From NCBI GenBank assembly GCA_945902955.1, contig CAMDNO010000026.1:1-32769 (forward strand): 32,769 nucleotides of DNA. Direction: 5' to 3'. Numbering within the stretch: position 1 is the first letter of the stretch; each line of letters starts with the position of its first letter. This document shows positions 25,907 to 32,709 of the stretch, one piece after another. This DNA comes from Porphyromonas cangingivalis (GTDB taxonomy: Bacteria > Bacteroidota > Bacteroidia > Bacteroidales > Paludibacteraceae). The notes below the pieces were generated by a model, which was not told the origin of the DNA, did not search any database, and saw only the letters and a program-made list of their open reading frames with translations. The position numbers and the translations under genes are program-made.

Positions 25907-27154
25907 CTACTCCTCCCGCATTGCCTCAATAGGCTTAATCCTTACTGCTCTACGAGCTGGCATATATCCGGCAATTACACCTGCAATAATTAGTATAGTT
26001 GTCGAAATTAGCACATAACTAAGCGAAACGGTTGGGTCTTTAAATATAGTCATACCATCTGGATTTCCAGCAGCCGATTGCATCAAAAAGTAGTTTACCA
26101 TTTCGGTTAAACCTACGCCCAACATCATACCTATATAGCCAAAAATGGATGTAATTAAAATGGATTCGATAATAATGGAGCGCAAAATATGTGAAGGAGG
26201 CGCCCCAATTGCTTTGCGGATTCCAAATTCGCGTGTTCGTTCTTTTACCGAAACCAACATAATATTACTTACTCCAACAATGCCGGCTATTAAGGTGAAA
26301 ATGCCAATTATGGAAACAAAAATCGTTATTCCACCAAAAATTTTCATTGTCTCGAGGTAATCACGTTGTGAATTTCGAATCCAAAGTGCTTCCAAATCTT
26401 TCGGGTCGAAACGCAGAGTTTGCGCCATATTCTTTCGTAAGTTTTCGTTGAAAGCCTCGTTTTCAGCTTCCGTTTCAAGCCCATTCACTGTCATGGCAAT
26501 GCTTCGGAATTTTCGGTCGGGATTATAAATCAATTGTGCCGTTGTAAATGGAATATATACATTTCCATTTCCCCAATTCTCTTTTTTAGTATTTACACCA
26601 ACCACCTGAAACATGATAGACCCAACTTTTATTTGTTTTCCAATAGGGTTCGTGTTTTTAAAAAGCATCTCCTGCACTTTCTTGTCTATTACCGCCACTT
26701 TTTTAGTAGCATTCAAATCCAACCTATTCAAAAATCGACCATTTCCGGATGTAAATTTAAGATTGAAAATTTTCTCGTATTCGGGATTACAGCCAATTAA
26801 ACTAAAAGTGCCATTTTCTGCTCCCACGCTTATGATCGATTCTTTTTCTATAATACCTGTTTCGGTGTCAGCAGCTTCTAAGTTTTCATCAACGGCTGCA
26901 ATTTCTTTTTCCGAAAAATCCATTTCACGACCACTTTTAAGACCATTATATGGCATTGAAGTTTGTCCAGCCCAAGTTTGAACCGTATTGGTTGCTCGTC
27001 GACTAAAGTTCGACGTTACACCATTTTTTAGACCATTGCCAGCGCCAAGAAGCACGATAAGGATAAATATCCCCCACGAAACCGATAATCCTGTCAGTGC
27101 AGTTCGAAGCTTGTTATGCTTTAATCCGGCTAATATTTCTTGTAGTGTATTCAT
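25907..27154 (-). CDS. MacB-like ABC transporter permease (first copy)
   Basis: A 415-residue permease of the same architecture as its neighbour: N-terminal membrane segment (LRTALTGLSVSWGIFILIVLLGAG), periplasmic domain, and a C-terminal membrane block with GVSNIMLVSVKERTREFGIRKAIGAPP and the ending RIKPIEAMREE. It begins MNTLQEILAGLKHNKLRTAL, the usual family start, with ATG at 27154. Two different permeases with one ATPase suggest a heterodimeric transporter, unlike the homodimeric, fused E. coli MacB. Confidence 0.92.
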   Translation of the reverse strand: MNTLQEILAGLKHNKLRTALTGLSVSWGIFILIVLLGAGNGLKNGVTSNFSRRATNTVQTWAGQTSMPYNGLKSGREMDFSEKEIAAVDENLEAADTETGIIEKESIISVGAENGTFSLIGCNPEYEKIFNLKFTSGNGRFLNRLDLNATKKVAVIDKKVQEMLFKNTNPIGKQIKVGSIMFQVVGVNTKKENWGNGNVYIPFTTAQLIYNPDRKFRSIAMTVNGLETEAENEAFNENLRKNMAQTLRFDPKDLEALWIRNSQRDYLETMKIFGGITIFVSIIGIFTLIAGIVGVSNIMLVSVKERTREFGIRKAIGAPPSHILRSIIIESILITSIFGYIGMMLGVGLTEMVNYFLMQSAAGNPDGMTIFKDPTVSLSYVLISTTILIIAGVIAGYMPARRAVRIKPIEAMREE

Positions 27155-27245
27155 AACCCCTAACCCCTAAAGGGGAAAAATTTAGTTTGACATTTATAGT
27201 TTAATTTAATTTCCCTTTCTTTTTCCCCTTTAGGGGTTAGGGGTC
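27155..27245. repeat. Paired CCCC/GGGG palindromes across the ATPase-permease gap
   Basis: AACCCCTAACCCCTAAAGGG starts directly at the permease start codon and the inverted partner TTTCCCCTTTAGGGGTTAGG ends at 27245. The right arm overlaps the 3' end of the ATPase gene and encodes its last residues (TPNP) and the stop codon. Confidence 0.8.
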
Positions 27246-27910
27246 TCTATATTCTCAATCATTCCATCTTTGATATGAATAATTTTGCGTGTTTCTTCAG
27301 CCACCGAACGTTCGTGGGTTACAATAATCGTCGTCAAGCCGTTGTTGTTCAAATCTCGGAGCACTTTCATTACTTCCACAGTGGTATGGCTGTCGAGGGC
27401 GCCAGTTGGTTCGTCGGCAAGCAAAATTTTGGGTTGCGAAATAATAGCCCGAGCAATTGCCACACGTTGTTTTTGTCCGCCCGACATTTCGCTTGGCATG
27501 TGTGTAGCCCAATCGCGCAATCCCATCATATCTAAGTATTCCATTGCTACAATGTTACGACGTTTACGACTTACGTTTTTATAATAAAGCGGCAAAGCCA
27601 CATTTTCCAACGCGTTTTTAAAATTTATCAGGTTGAATGATTGAAACACAAAACCAATCATTTCGTTGCGATAAGCCGCAGCCTGTTTTTCGCTCAGATT
27701 TTTAATTAATTTATTATTTAGTAGGTATTCGCCAGTATCGTAATTATCCAAAATTCCAAGAATGTTTAATAGTGTCGATTTACCCGAACCCGAAGCGCCC
27801 ATTATGGATACGTATTCGCCAGAAGCAATATGTAAGTCTATTCCCTTCAATACATGCAACGAAGTAGACTCGGTGTAATAGGTTTTGTTGATGTTGGTTA
27901 AGTTTATCAT
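27230..27910 (-). CDS. ABC transporter ATPase (MacB type)
   Basis: The 226-residue ATPase of the exporter. Walker A GASGSGKST (38-46), Q-loop FVFQSFNLINFKNALENVALPL, signature MSGGQKQRVAIARA, Walker B ILLADEPTGALDS and the switch His in VTHERSV are intact. It groups with the MacB/LolD/FtsE class and would power the two MacB-like permeases downstream. It is the first gene of the operon, 222 bp downstream of the promoter candidate. Its last four residues and stop codon come from a repeat arm, so the C-terminus may have been altered by the repeat. Confidence 0.93.
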   Translation of the reverse strand: MINLTNINKTYYTESTSLHVLKGIDLHIASGEYVSIMGASGSGKSTLLNILGILDNYDTGEYLLNNKLIKNLSEKQAAAYRNEMIGFVFQSFNLINFKNALENVALPLYYKNVSRKRRNIVAMEYLDMMGLRDWATHMPSEMSGGQKQRVAIARAIISQPKILLADEPTGALDSHTTVEVMKVLRDLNNNGLTTIIVTHERSVAEETRKIIHIKDGMIENIETPNP

Positions 27911-27922
27911 TTTTTTTATGTT

Positions 27923-28105
27923 GTTGTTTGGCCTTTGGCCGTTATTAACTTCGTGTTATTTGTCCTTTGGCCGTTATTAAGCTTCGCTGTTATTTCGCTT
28001 TGCTGTTATTTTAAATTATTATTATTGTTAAAGATTTTGCCAAATTACAATTAATAACGCCTGAAAGGCAAATAACAATATAATAACGCCTGAAAGGCAA
28101 ATAAC
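27923..28105. repeat. Four-copy inverted repeat array in the efflux operon leader
   Basis: Two direct copies of a GTTATTTG-CCTTTGGCCGTTATT type element (27923-27948 and 27955-27980) face two copies in reverse orientation (AATAACGCCTGAAAGGCAAA... at 28053-28076 and 28082-28105, identical to each other). Between them are further iterated words (TTCGCTGTTATT, TTTGCTGTTATT). In the minus-strand transcript the two sets are complementary and would fold into a long hairpin in the 5' leader. Confidence 0.8.
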
Positions 28106-28131
28106 GTTTAAACCAGATTTGATTTACGCTG

Positions 28132-28163
28132 CAAATATATATCATTATATACTACTATGCAAT
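28132..28163 (-). promoter_or_regulatory. Candidate promoter of the efflux operon
   Basis: On the minus strand, a -7 box TATATTTG (28139 to 28132) follows a TATTG -33 element (TTG at 28162-28160) with a 20-nt spacer, close to the Bacteroidota consensus. Transcription would start near 28125 and read through the repeat array into the ATPase gene. Confidence 0.55.
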
Positions 28164-28171
28164 ACATAGTA
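28153..28171. promoter_or_regulatory. Palindromic operator candidate over the -33 box
   Basis: TACTATG-CAATA-CATAGTA is a palindrome with perfect 7-bp arms and a 5-bp centre. The centre contains the TTG of the -33 box, so a bound dimer would block RNA polymerase. PadR sites are typically ATGT/ACAT-containing palindromes, and the only regulator gene in the operon is a PadR (20871-21194), so this is the likely site of feedback control. Confidence 0.55.
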
Positions 28172-28301
28172 CATGGTAATAGATATATGTATGCAATGCA
28201 ATGTTATTTAATGTTCAGTAAATCAGATATATAAATTTTGAAAATAAATTTAGCGTTAACTAAGTTTAACTTATTTATTTGAATTTATTTAATGTTACGA
28301 C

Positions 28302-28331
28302 ACAAAAAAAAGTGTAAAATTTATTTTACAC
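28302..28331 (-). terminator. Terminator of the MFS permease gene
   Basis: GTGTAAAAT (28312-28320) pairs with ATTTTACAC (28323-28331) around a 2-nt centre; on the minus strand it is followed by a run of T. It lies 25 bp after the stop codon of the MFS gene. Confidence 0.8.
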
Positions 28332-28355
28332 CTTCTATCTAATTGGCCAAATGCT

Positions 28356-29666
28356 TTATTTTTTACCAAAATCTTTTTCCACTTTTATCAATGCCACGGT
28401 GATAAAAGTAAAAACCGAACAAACCAGTACCCAAATAAAGAAATGCTGATAACCCATTATTTTTTCCAAAGCACCTCCAATCCAATTGGCCAACGAAACA
28501 CCCAGTGCCATTAATCCTGTACTTATTGCATAATGCGATGTTTTGTATTTCCCTTCGGCGAAATACATTAAATAAACCATAAATGCAGTAAATCCAAACC
28601 CAAACCCAAACTGCTCGATAGCGACACAAACATTTATTATTACAAAATTTTGTGGTAGTTCGTAAGCCAAATAAACATAAGCCAAATGTGGAATACTCAG
28701 TGCCAGTGCCATTGGCCAAAGCCAGAATTTCAACCCTTTTCGGGAAATTGCCATGCCTCCAATTATGCCACCCAGCAGCAATGCAACAACTCCCACGGTG
28801 CCATGTAGTAAGCCAACTTGTTCGGCAGTTAAGCCCAAGCCACCTTTGTCGATGGGGTCGAGCATAAATAGTTTGCTGAGCACACTGAGTTGGTTTTCGG
28901 AAAAACGATACAGTAAAATAAATAATAAGGTGGCAATAATATGCTTTTTTTTGAAAAAACTAACTATCGACTCTACCAATTCTTTTTGAATATAGCTGAA
29001 TGAAGTATTTGCATTAAGCGCATCGCTCGAAGGCTTTGGTAGAAAAAAACGATGGTAAATAAATAACCCGAAAAACAATGCGGCCATTACATAATATACC
29101 AAACTCCACGATTGATGCAGGTTTCCGGATACTCTAGCCCAATAGCCCGCCAACATAACTAATAATCCCGAGCCAAAAATAACAGCTAATCGGTAAGCCG
29201 TGTTACGTATTCCTACAAAAAATGCTTGCTTGTCGGTAGGCAGTCCCAGCATGTAAAAACCATCGCAGGCAATGTCGTGTGTGGCAGAGCTAAATGCCAG
29301 TAAAAACAAAAAAGCCAGACTCAATTGCAGGTAAAAGCTGGTATGAATGCTAAAAGCAATTCCGGCAAAACAAGCGCCAATTATCACTTGCATGGTGAGA
29401 ATCCACCACCGTTTGGTTTTAATAATATCGACAAACGGACTCCACAAGGGCTTAATAATCCATGGAATTCCCAACCAAGCAACATAGAGCGTAATTTCGT
29501 CGTTGCTGAGCCCCATTAGTTTGTACATAATGCTGGCCATTACCATTACCGCCACATAAGGCAATCCTTCGGCAAAATACAAGGTTGGAATCCATGTCCA
29601 AGGAGATTTACCCCTAACCTCCGTCAATGGACGGACAAACTCTAAAGGGGAATTAATGTCTTTCAT
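28356..29666 (-). CDS. AmpG-like MFS permease
   Basis: A 436-residue, 12-segment major facilitator family protein related to AmpG/SLC33 permeases. It has WIPTLYFAEGLPYVAVMVMAS (first segment, an AmpG-type start), LGIPWIIKPLWSPFVD (between segments 2 and 3, the AmpG signature) and STGLMALGVSLANWIGG. AmpG imports muropeptides for recycling; whether this protein carries muropeptides or another solute is not shown. A SpoIID-type cell-wall gene lies 1.6 kb upstream, which is compatible. The first 20 residues are unusual: SPLEFVRPLTEVRGKSP is encoded by a CCCC...GGGG repeat with an inner CCGTC/GACGG palindrome, and no other start is available before the first membrane segment. Confidence 0.87.
   Translation of the reverse strand: MKDINSPLEFVRPLTEVRGKSPWTWIPTLYFAEGLPYVAVMVMASIMYKLMGLSNDEITLYVAWLGIPWIIKPLWSPFVDIIKTKRWWILTMQVIIGACFAGIAFSIHTSFYLQLSLAFLFLLAFSSATHDIACDGFYMLGLPTDKQAFFVGIRNTAYRLAVIFGSGLLVMLAGYWARVSGNLHQSWSLVYYVMAALFFGLFIYHRFFLPKPSSDALNANTSFSYIQKELVESIVSFFKKKHIIATLLFILLYRFSENQLSVLSKLFMLDPIDKGGLGLTAEQVGLLHGTVGVVALLLGGIIGGMAISRKGLKFWLWPMALALSIPHLAYVYLAYELPQNFVIINVCVAIEQFGFGFGFTAFMVYLMYFAEGKYKTSHYAISTGLMALGVSLANWIGGALEKIMGYQHFFIWVLVCSVFTFITVALIKVEKDFGKK
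29611..29654. repeat. Composite palindromic repeat inside the MFS gene start
   Basis: Outer arms CCCCTAAC and CTCTAAAGGGGAATT enclose an inner palindrome CCGTC-AATG-GACGG. The element is 44 bp and read in frame as codons 5-19 of the MFS permease. The outer arms belong to the family seen in operon gaps; the inner core recurs at 21322-21335. Confidence 0.75.
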
Positions 29667-29709
29667 TTCAATTAATTATAATATTATTTACAAATATATT
29701 TTGAGCTTT

Positions 29710-31125
29710 TTAAAATAAATCATGCATTGTTACTTCATTCTGTACCAATCCCATTGAATATTCATTTTTCTTTAGTCCATAAGTCGTAATCATTGTCAAA
29801 AAAACGGCTTTTCGGCAATTGGTTGCATGTTTAAAAACCGACAGTTTATTTCGTAATTCAGCATCCACTTTTTTATCAATAACAAATTCATCACCAGTAT
29901 ATTTCATTTCGCAAATATTAATTATCTGATCATTTCTGTCTATGAGCAAATCAATTTGAGCCGCACTTTCGCTATCTACTTTTCGCCAACTTCCAATGGT
30001 TGTTTTTATGCCGCTAATGCCAAGTTTTAGCTTTATTTGATCAATATGACTCATGCAAACTTGTTCGAATGCAAAACCTGTCCACGCTCGGTGCGATGCG
30101 CTATCGATGGTATTTGTCCAGAATTTTGTATCGTTGATTTTTGTTGGTAAAATAAAACGATAATAAAACATGGAATAATAATCGCATAGCTGATAAAAAC
30201 TATCACGTCGTTTTTTGTATAACGGCACATACCGACGGATAAAACCGCTGCTGACTAATTCGTCGAGAATTTTAGTTGACCAACCGCTGTTTGGTAAGCC
30301 TGCCAGGGTTAATAGTTCGTCGCGTGAAAATCCGCTATTTTTCCTACTCAGCGTTTCGATAATTCGAATGTGATTTTCAGCATTTCGGAAAAGCGAAGCA
30401 TACAAATTGTCGAACTCGTTACGTAGCATTCCATTTTCGGAAAAAAACAATTTATCAATGTTTTGCGCCAAGCTTAAACCCTGCTGCATAAGGCTCAAAT
30501 AATAAGGCACACCACCCACAATCATGTAACATTCAATTAATTGATGTCTTGTCCAGCGAATATTCTTTTTTTGCAAATACTGTTCACACTCGCTTAGTGT
30601 AAACGGTTCTAATTTAATTTTTTGCGTTACCCGGTTGTGTAATCCACCTTTGTTATTGATCAATTTATTGTTAATCCACGAAGTGGACGAACCGCAAACG
30701 ATTAGCAAAATATCGGTACGAGCTGATGCCCAGCTATTCCAAAAATGCTCTAAAGCACTGATAAAATCAGATTTTGGAGTGTCCATCCAGGGCATTTCAT
30801 CTAAAAAAACGACCTTTTTCTTTCTTCTACTCTTTTTAAGCACTTCAATCAGTTGCTGAAAGGCATCGAACCAAGATGTAGGCTGGTCAAAGGCTTTTTT
30901 TGAGTGATTTTTTAGGCTTGTATGAAAGTTTTTAAGCTGCTTGAGGGTTGTGGAATTGGCTAAACCTGTTAGTTGAAAGTCGAAACTATTATTAAAATGC
31001 TCGCGTATCATAAACGTCTTCCCAATTCTTCGACGCCCATAAACCACCGTAAAGTCAGAATTATCTGCTAATAAAAGGGAGTCTATGAAATCTCTTTCTC
31101 GCTTTCTTCCAATAAGTTGAGCCAT
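29710..31125 (-). CDS. AAA ATPase with C-terminal PD-(D/E)XK-like (DUF234) domain
   Basis: A 471-residue protein of the archaeal-type ATPase (ATPase_2) group. Residues 1-230 form the ATPase: Walker A GRRRIGKT (30-37), Walker B VVFLDEMPW (105-113), sensor region LLIVCGSSTSWI. A winged-helix segment follows (ENHIRIIETLSRKNSGFSRD). The C-terminus is DUF234-like, with a nuclease-type motif: Asp392 (AQIDLLID), Glu406-Met-Lys408 (ICEMKY). Such genes occur as scattered, often multicopy genes of unknown role; defence or selfish roles have been considered. The upstream region has four copies of a 12-bp motif (31138-31268). It is a stand-alone gene between the MFS and SpoIID genes. Confidence 0.88.
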   Translation of the reverse strand: MAQLIGRKRERDFIDSLLLADNSDFTVVYGRRRIGKTFMIREHFNNSFDFQLTGLANSTTLKQLKNFHTSLKNHSKKAFDQPTSWFDAFQQLIEVLKKSRRKKKVVFLDEMPWMDTPKSDFISALEHFWNSWASARTDILLIVCGSSTSWINNKLINNKGGLHNRVTQKIKLEPFTLSECEQYLQKKNIRWTRHQLIECYMIVGGVPYYLSLMQQGLSLAQNIDKLFFSENGMLRNEFDNLYASLFRNAENHIRIIETLSRKNSGFSRDELLTLAGLPNSGWSTKILDELVSSGFIRRYVPLYKKRRDSFYQLCDYYSMFYYRFILPTKINDTKFWTNTIDSASHRAWTGFAFEQVCMSHIDQIKLKLGISGIKTTIGSWRKVDSESAAQIDLLIDRNDQIINICEMKYTGDEFVIDKKVDAELRNKLSVFKHATNCRKAVFLTMITTYGLKKNEYSMGLVQNEVTMHDLF

Positions 31126-31137
31126 ATTTTATATGTT

Positions 31138-31268
31138 TATAATACGCTACAAATATAGTATTTATTTTAGATATAGCGTATTATAATAGAAATAATTATC
31201 GTAATCAGTATAATAATATCTTATTTAATACGCTATAAGTTTGTTTTATAGTGTAGATATAGCGTATT
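31138..31268. repeat. Two inverted-repeat pairs of TATAATACGCTA upstream of the ATPase gene
   Basis: TATAATACGCTA (31138-31149) pairs perfectly with TAGCGTATTATA (31174-31185), 24-nt spacer; AATACGCTATA (31227-31237) pairs perfectly with TATAGCGTATT (31258-31268), 20-nt spacer. The four copies alternate in orientation and fill the 167-bp gap between the SpoIID gene and the ATPase start. They look like operators for a dimeric regulator or a recognition site for the ATPase itself. Confidence 0.8.
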
Positions 31269-31292
31269 ATAATATTTACTAAATTTGTATAT

Positions 31293-32681
31293 CTATTTAT
31301 TAATCAGGGTTGTGTATATTTTCTTCAATTCAGCATCTCTAAAATAATGCTTTAGTATTTCGTTGTAAAGATAGCCTTTTTCGCCCATTACGGCTGCACC
31401 AATTTGGCAAAGCCCCACACCATGACCCCAACCGGCACCCGTAAGAACGAATTTTTGTGGAATACCTTCCTTAATTTCATATTTATCAATTACAAAAGCC
31501 GAACTGTACAAGTGCGAGTTCGACAGCCATTTACGGATTTCGAGTTCTTTTCCAACCGTAATAGTTTGTTTTGTTCCAACAATTTTTAGTTCAATTAATC
31601 GAGCCGATTCTCCTCGTTTTACAGGAATTAAATCGAGAATTTCGCCAAAATCAATCCCTGAGCGGCGCACCAATAGTTCCGAAATTTCGGTTTGTGTGTA
31701 TTCCACTTTCCAGCGATAAAAGTCGGTCGTTTCCTGATCGTAATTGTTGAGTACTTGTGCCAGCACTTTTTTATCAGTCGTGTTGCAAAATGCTTCCGGC
31801 GATTGGCGAATCCATTTTTGGGCATTGGCTTCTATGGTCAAATCCAACTCAAAACCATAAGGATTTGTTGGATTATCAATCACTTTGGTGAGGTAGGAGT
31901 GAGGCTCTGGTGCCCAACAGTTTTCGAAGGTTTCGGAAGCGCCACCGCACGATTTTGAGAATCGGGCATCGCAAATTTCGCCATCGGCCCACAAAACTTC
32001 GCCGCGTGTAGCTTCAATTGCTTTCTCTACTGCAATGGTTGAGGCGCGTGTAATGCCCTGATAACGTTGACAATGGTCGTCGGCGCATACATCGAAATGC
32101 GTATGTGCATCACGTTCGTACCATTTTTCAAAGTGCCCGGTCGACAGTGCCCCGACAGCAGAAATGTTTGATTTTTTTTCTCCGTTGTCTGTTGTCTGTT
32201 GTCTGTTGTCTGATAATATCGGCTTTAGCAACCAACTCCGCGATATTACGGCATGTGCTTTCAGCAATTCATCCGAAGCAGTTGCACTCATTTCGCTCGA
32301 AATAACGCTTGTGAGGTAGTCTTCGACACCAATTTTATTTATTGCTGTCAATGTTGCAATACGCAATTGAGACGGAGCACGCTCCGTCTCTACGATAATT
32401 TTTAATGATCCTTTAAAGCGTTGGTTCTCTTTGCGTTCCCAATGGAAATTTATTCCAATTACCACTTCGATTAGGTCGAAAGAGGCGTTTGACGATAAGG
32501 GTTCAAAATTCAATTCATCAGATAAAATATCATTAAATCGAATTTTTCCATTCTCGATTTTTGCAAGCTGTTTACCCGAAAATTCTATTTTGTTTTTATC
32601 AATAAAAGCCCCGTTCAGCACAAATTCTATTTGCACTGCTGAAACTATGCCGACATGTATGATTGGTTCTGAAAGTTCCAT
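31293..32681 (-). CDS. SpoIID/LytB domain protein
   Basis: A 462-residue protein of the SpoIID/LytB family, which includes peptidoglycan lytic transglycosylases and amidase enhancers. The core has GVEDYLTSVISSEMSATASDELLKAHAVISRSW (118-150), HFDVCADDHCQRYQG (195-209), RFSKSCGGASETFENCW and the C-terminal GAGWGHGVGLCQIGAAVMG. The catalytic Glu candidate is in SSEMS (Glu130). No signal peptide is visible at the ATG (32681), so export is uncertain. The linker after SRSWLL is abnormal: DNRQQTTDNGEKK (158-170) comes from a tandem AGACAAC repeat and AVGALSTGHF (175-184) from a second repeat; ETERAPSQ (99-105) comes from a palindrome. The reading frame remains intact. Confidence 0.88.
   Translation of the reverse strand: MELSEPIIHVGIVSAVQIEFVLNGAFIDKNKIEFSGKQLAKIENGKIRFNDILSDELNFEPLSSNASFDLIEVVIGINFHWERKENQRFKGSLKIIVETERAPSQLRIATLTAINKIGVEDYLTSVISSEMSATASDELLKAHAVISRSWLLKPILSDNRQQTTDNGEKKSNISAVGALSTGHFEKWYERDAHTHFDVCADDHCQRYQGITRASTIAVEKAIEATRGEVLWADGEICDARFSKSCGGASETFENCWAPEPHSYLTKVIDNPTNPYGFELDLTIEANAQKWIRQSPEAFCNTTDKKVLAQVLNNYDQETTDFYRWKVEYTQTEISELLVRRSGIDFGEILDLIPVKRGESARLIELKIVGTKQTITVGKELEIRKWLSNSHLYSSAFVIDKYEIKEGIPQKFVLTGAGWGHGVGLCQIGAAVMGEKGYLYNEILKHYFRDAELKKIYTTLINK
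32134..32159. repeat. Dispersed-type GC-rich repeat within the SpoIID gene
   Basis: TGCCCGGTCGACAGTGCCCC followed by GACAGC: a GC-rich patch with iterated GTCGACAGTGCCCC/CGACAG words in an AT-rich gene. On the coding strand it gives AVGALSTGHF, in a linker not expected in SpoIID proteins. Confidence 0.5.
32184..32211. repeat. Four perfect copies of a 7-bp tandem repeat inside the SpoIID gene
   Basis: GTTGTCT is repeated four times (28 bp) within the coding sequence. The unit length is not a multiple of three, so a change in copy number would shift the reading frame. Related words are in the sufC-sufD gap at 1543-1602. Confidence 0.9.
32369..32390. repeat. Palindrome GAGACGGAGC-AC-GCTCCGTCTC inside the SpoIID gene
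   Basis: Perfect 10-bp arms around a 2-bp centre, flanked by TAC on one side, resembling the GTAGAGACG...CGTCTCTAC palindromes scattered in Bacteroidota and cyanobacterial genomes. In frame it encodes ETERAPSQ at 99-105 of the protein. Confidence 0.75.
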
Positions 32682-32709
32682 TTAATGGTAAATGATTAAT
32701 GGTGAATGA

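Larger units (their letters stand above)
27911..28355. other. Regulatory intergenic region of the efflux operon
   Basis: No gene is supported in this 445-bp stretch. It holds a leader with four copies of a repeat (27923-28105), a minus-strand promoter (28132-28163) overlapped by a palindromic operator candidate (28153-28171), and the terminator of the upstream MFS gene (28302-28331). Between 28172 and 28300 it is plain AT-rich sequence. Confidence 0.65.

Noticed and set aside
27285-27584. Plus-strand open frames over the ABC ATPase gene
   Set aside because: Antisense shadows of the conserved ATPase motifs.
31138-31268. Transposon or integron end repeats
   Set aside because: No matching motif downstream of the ATPase gene, no transposase or integrase gene, and no target duplication; operators are simpler.
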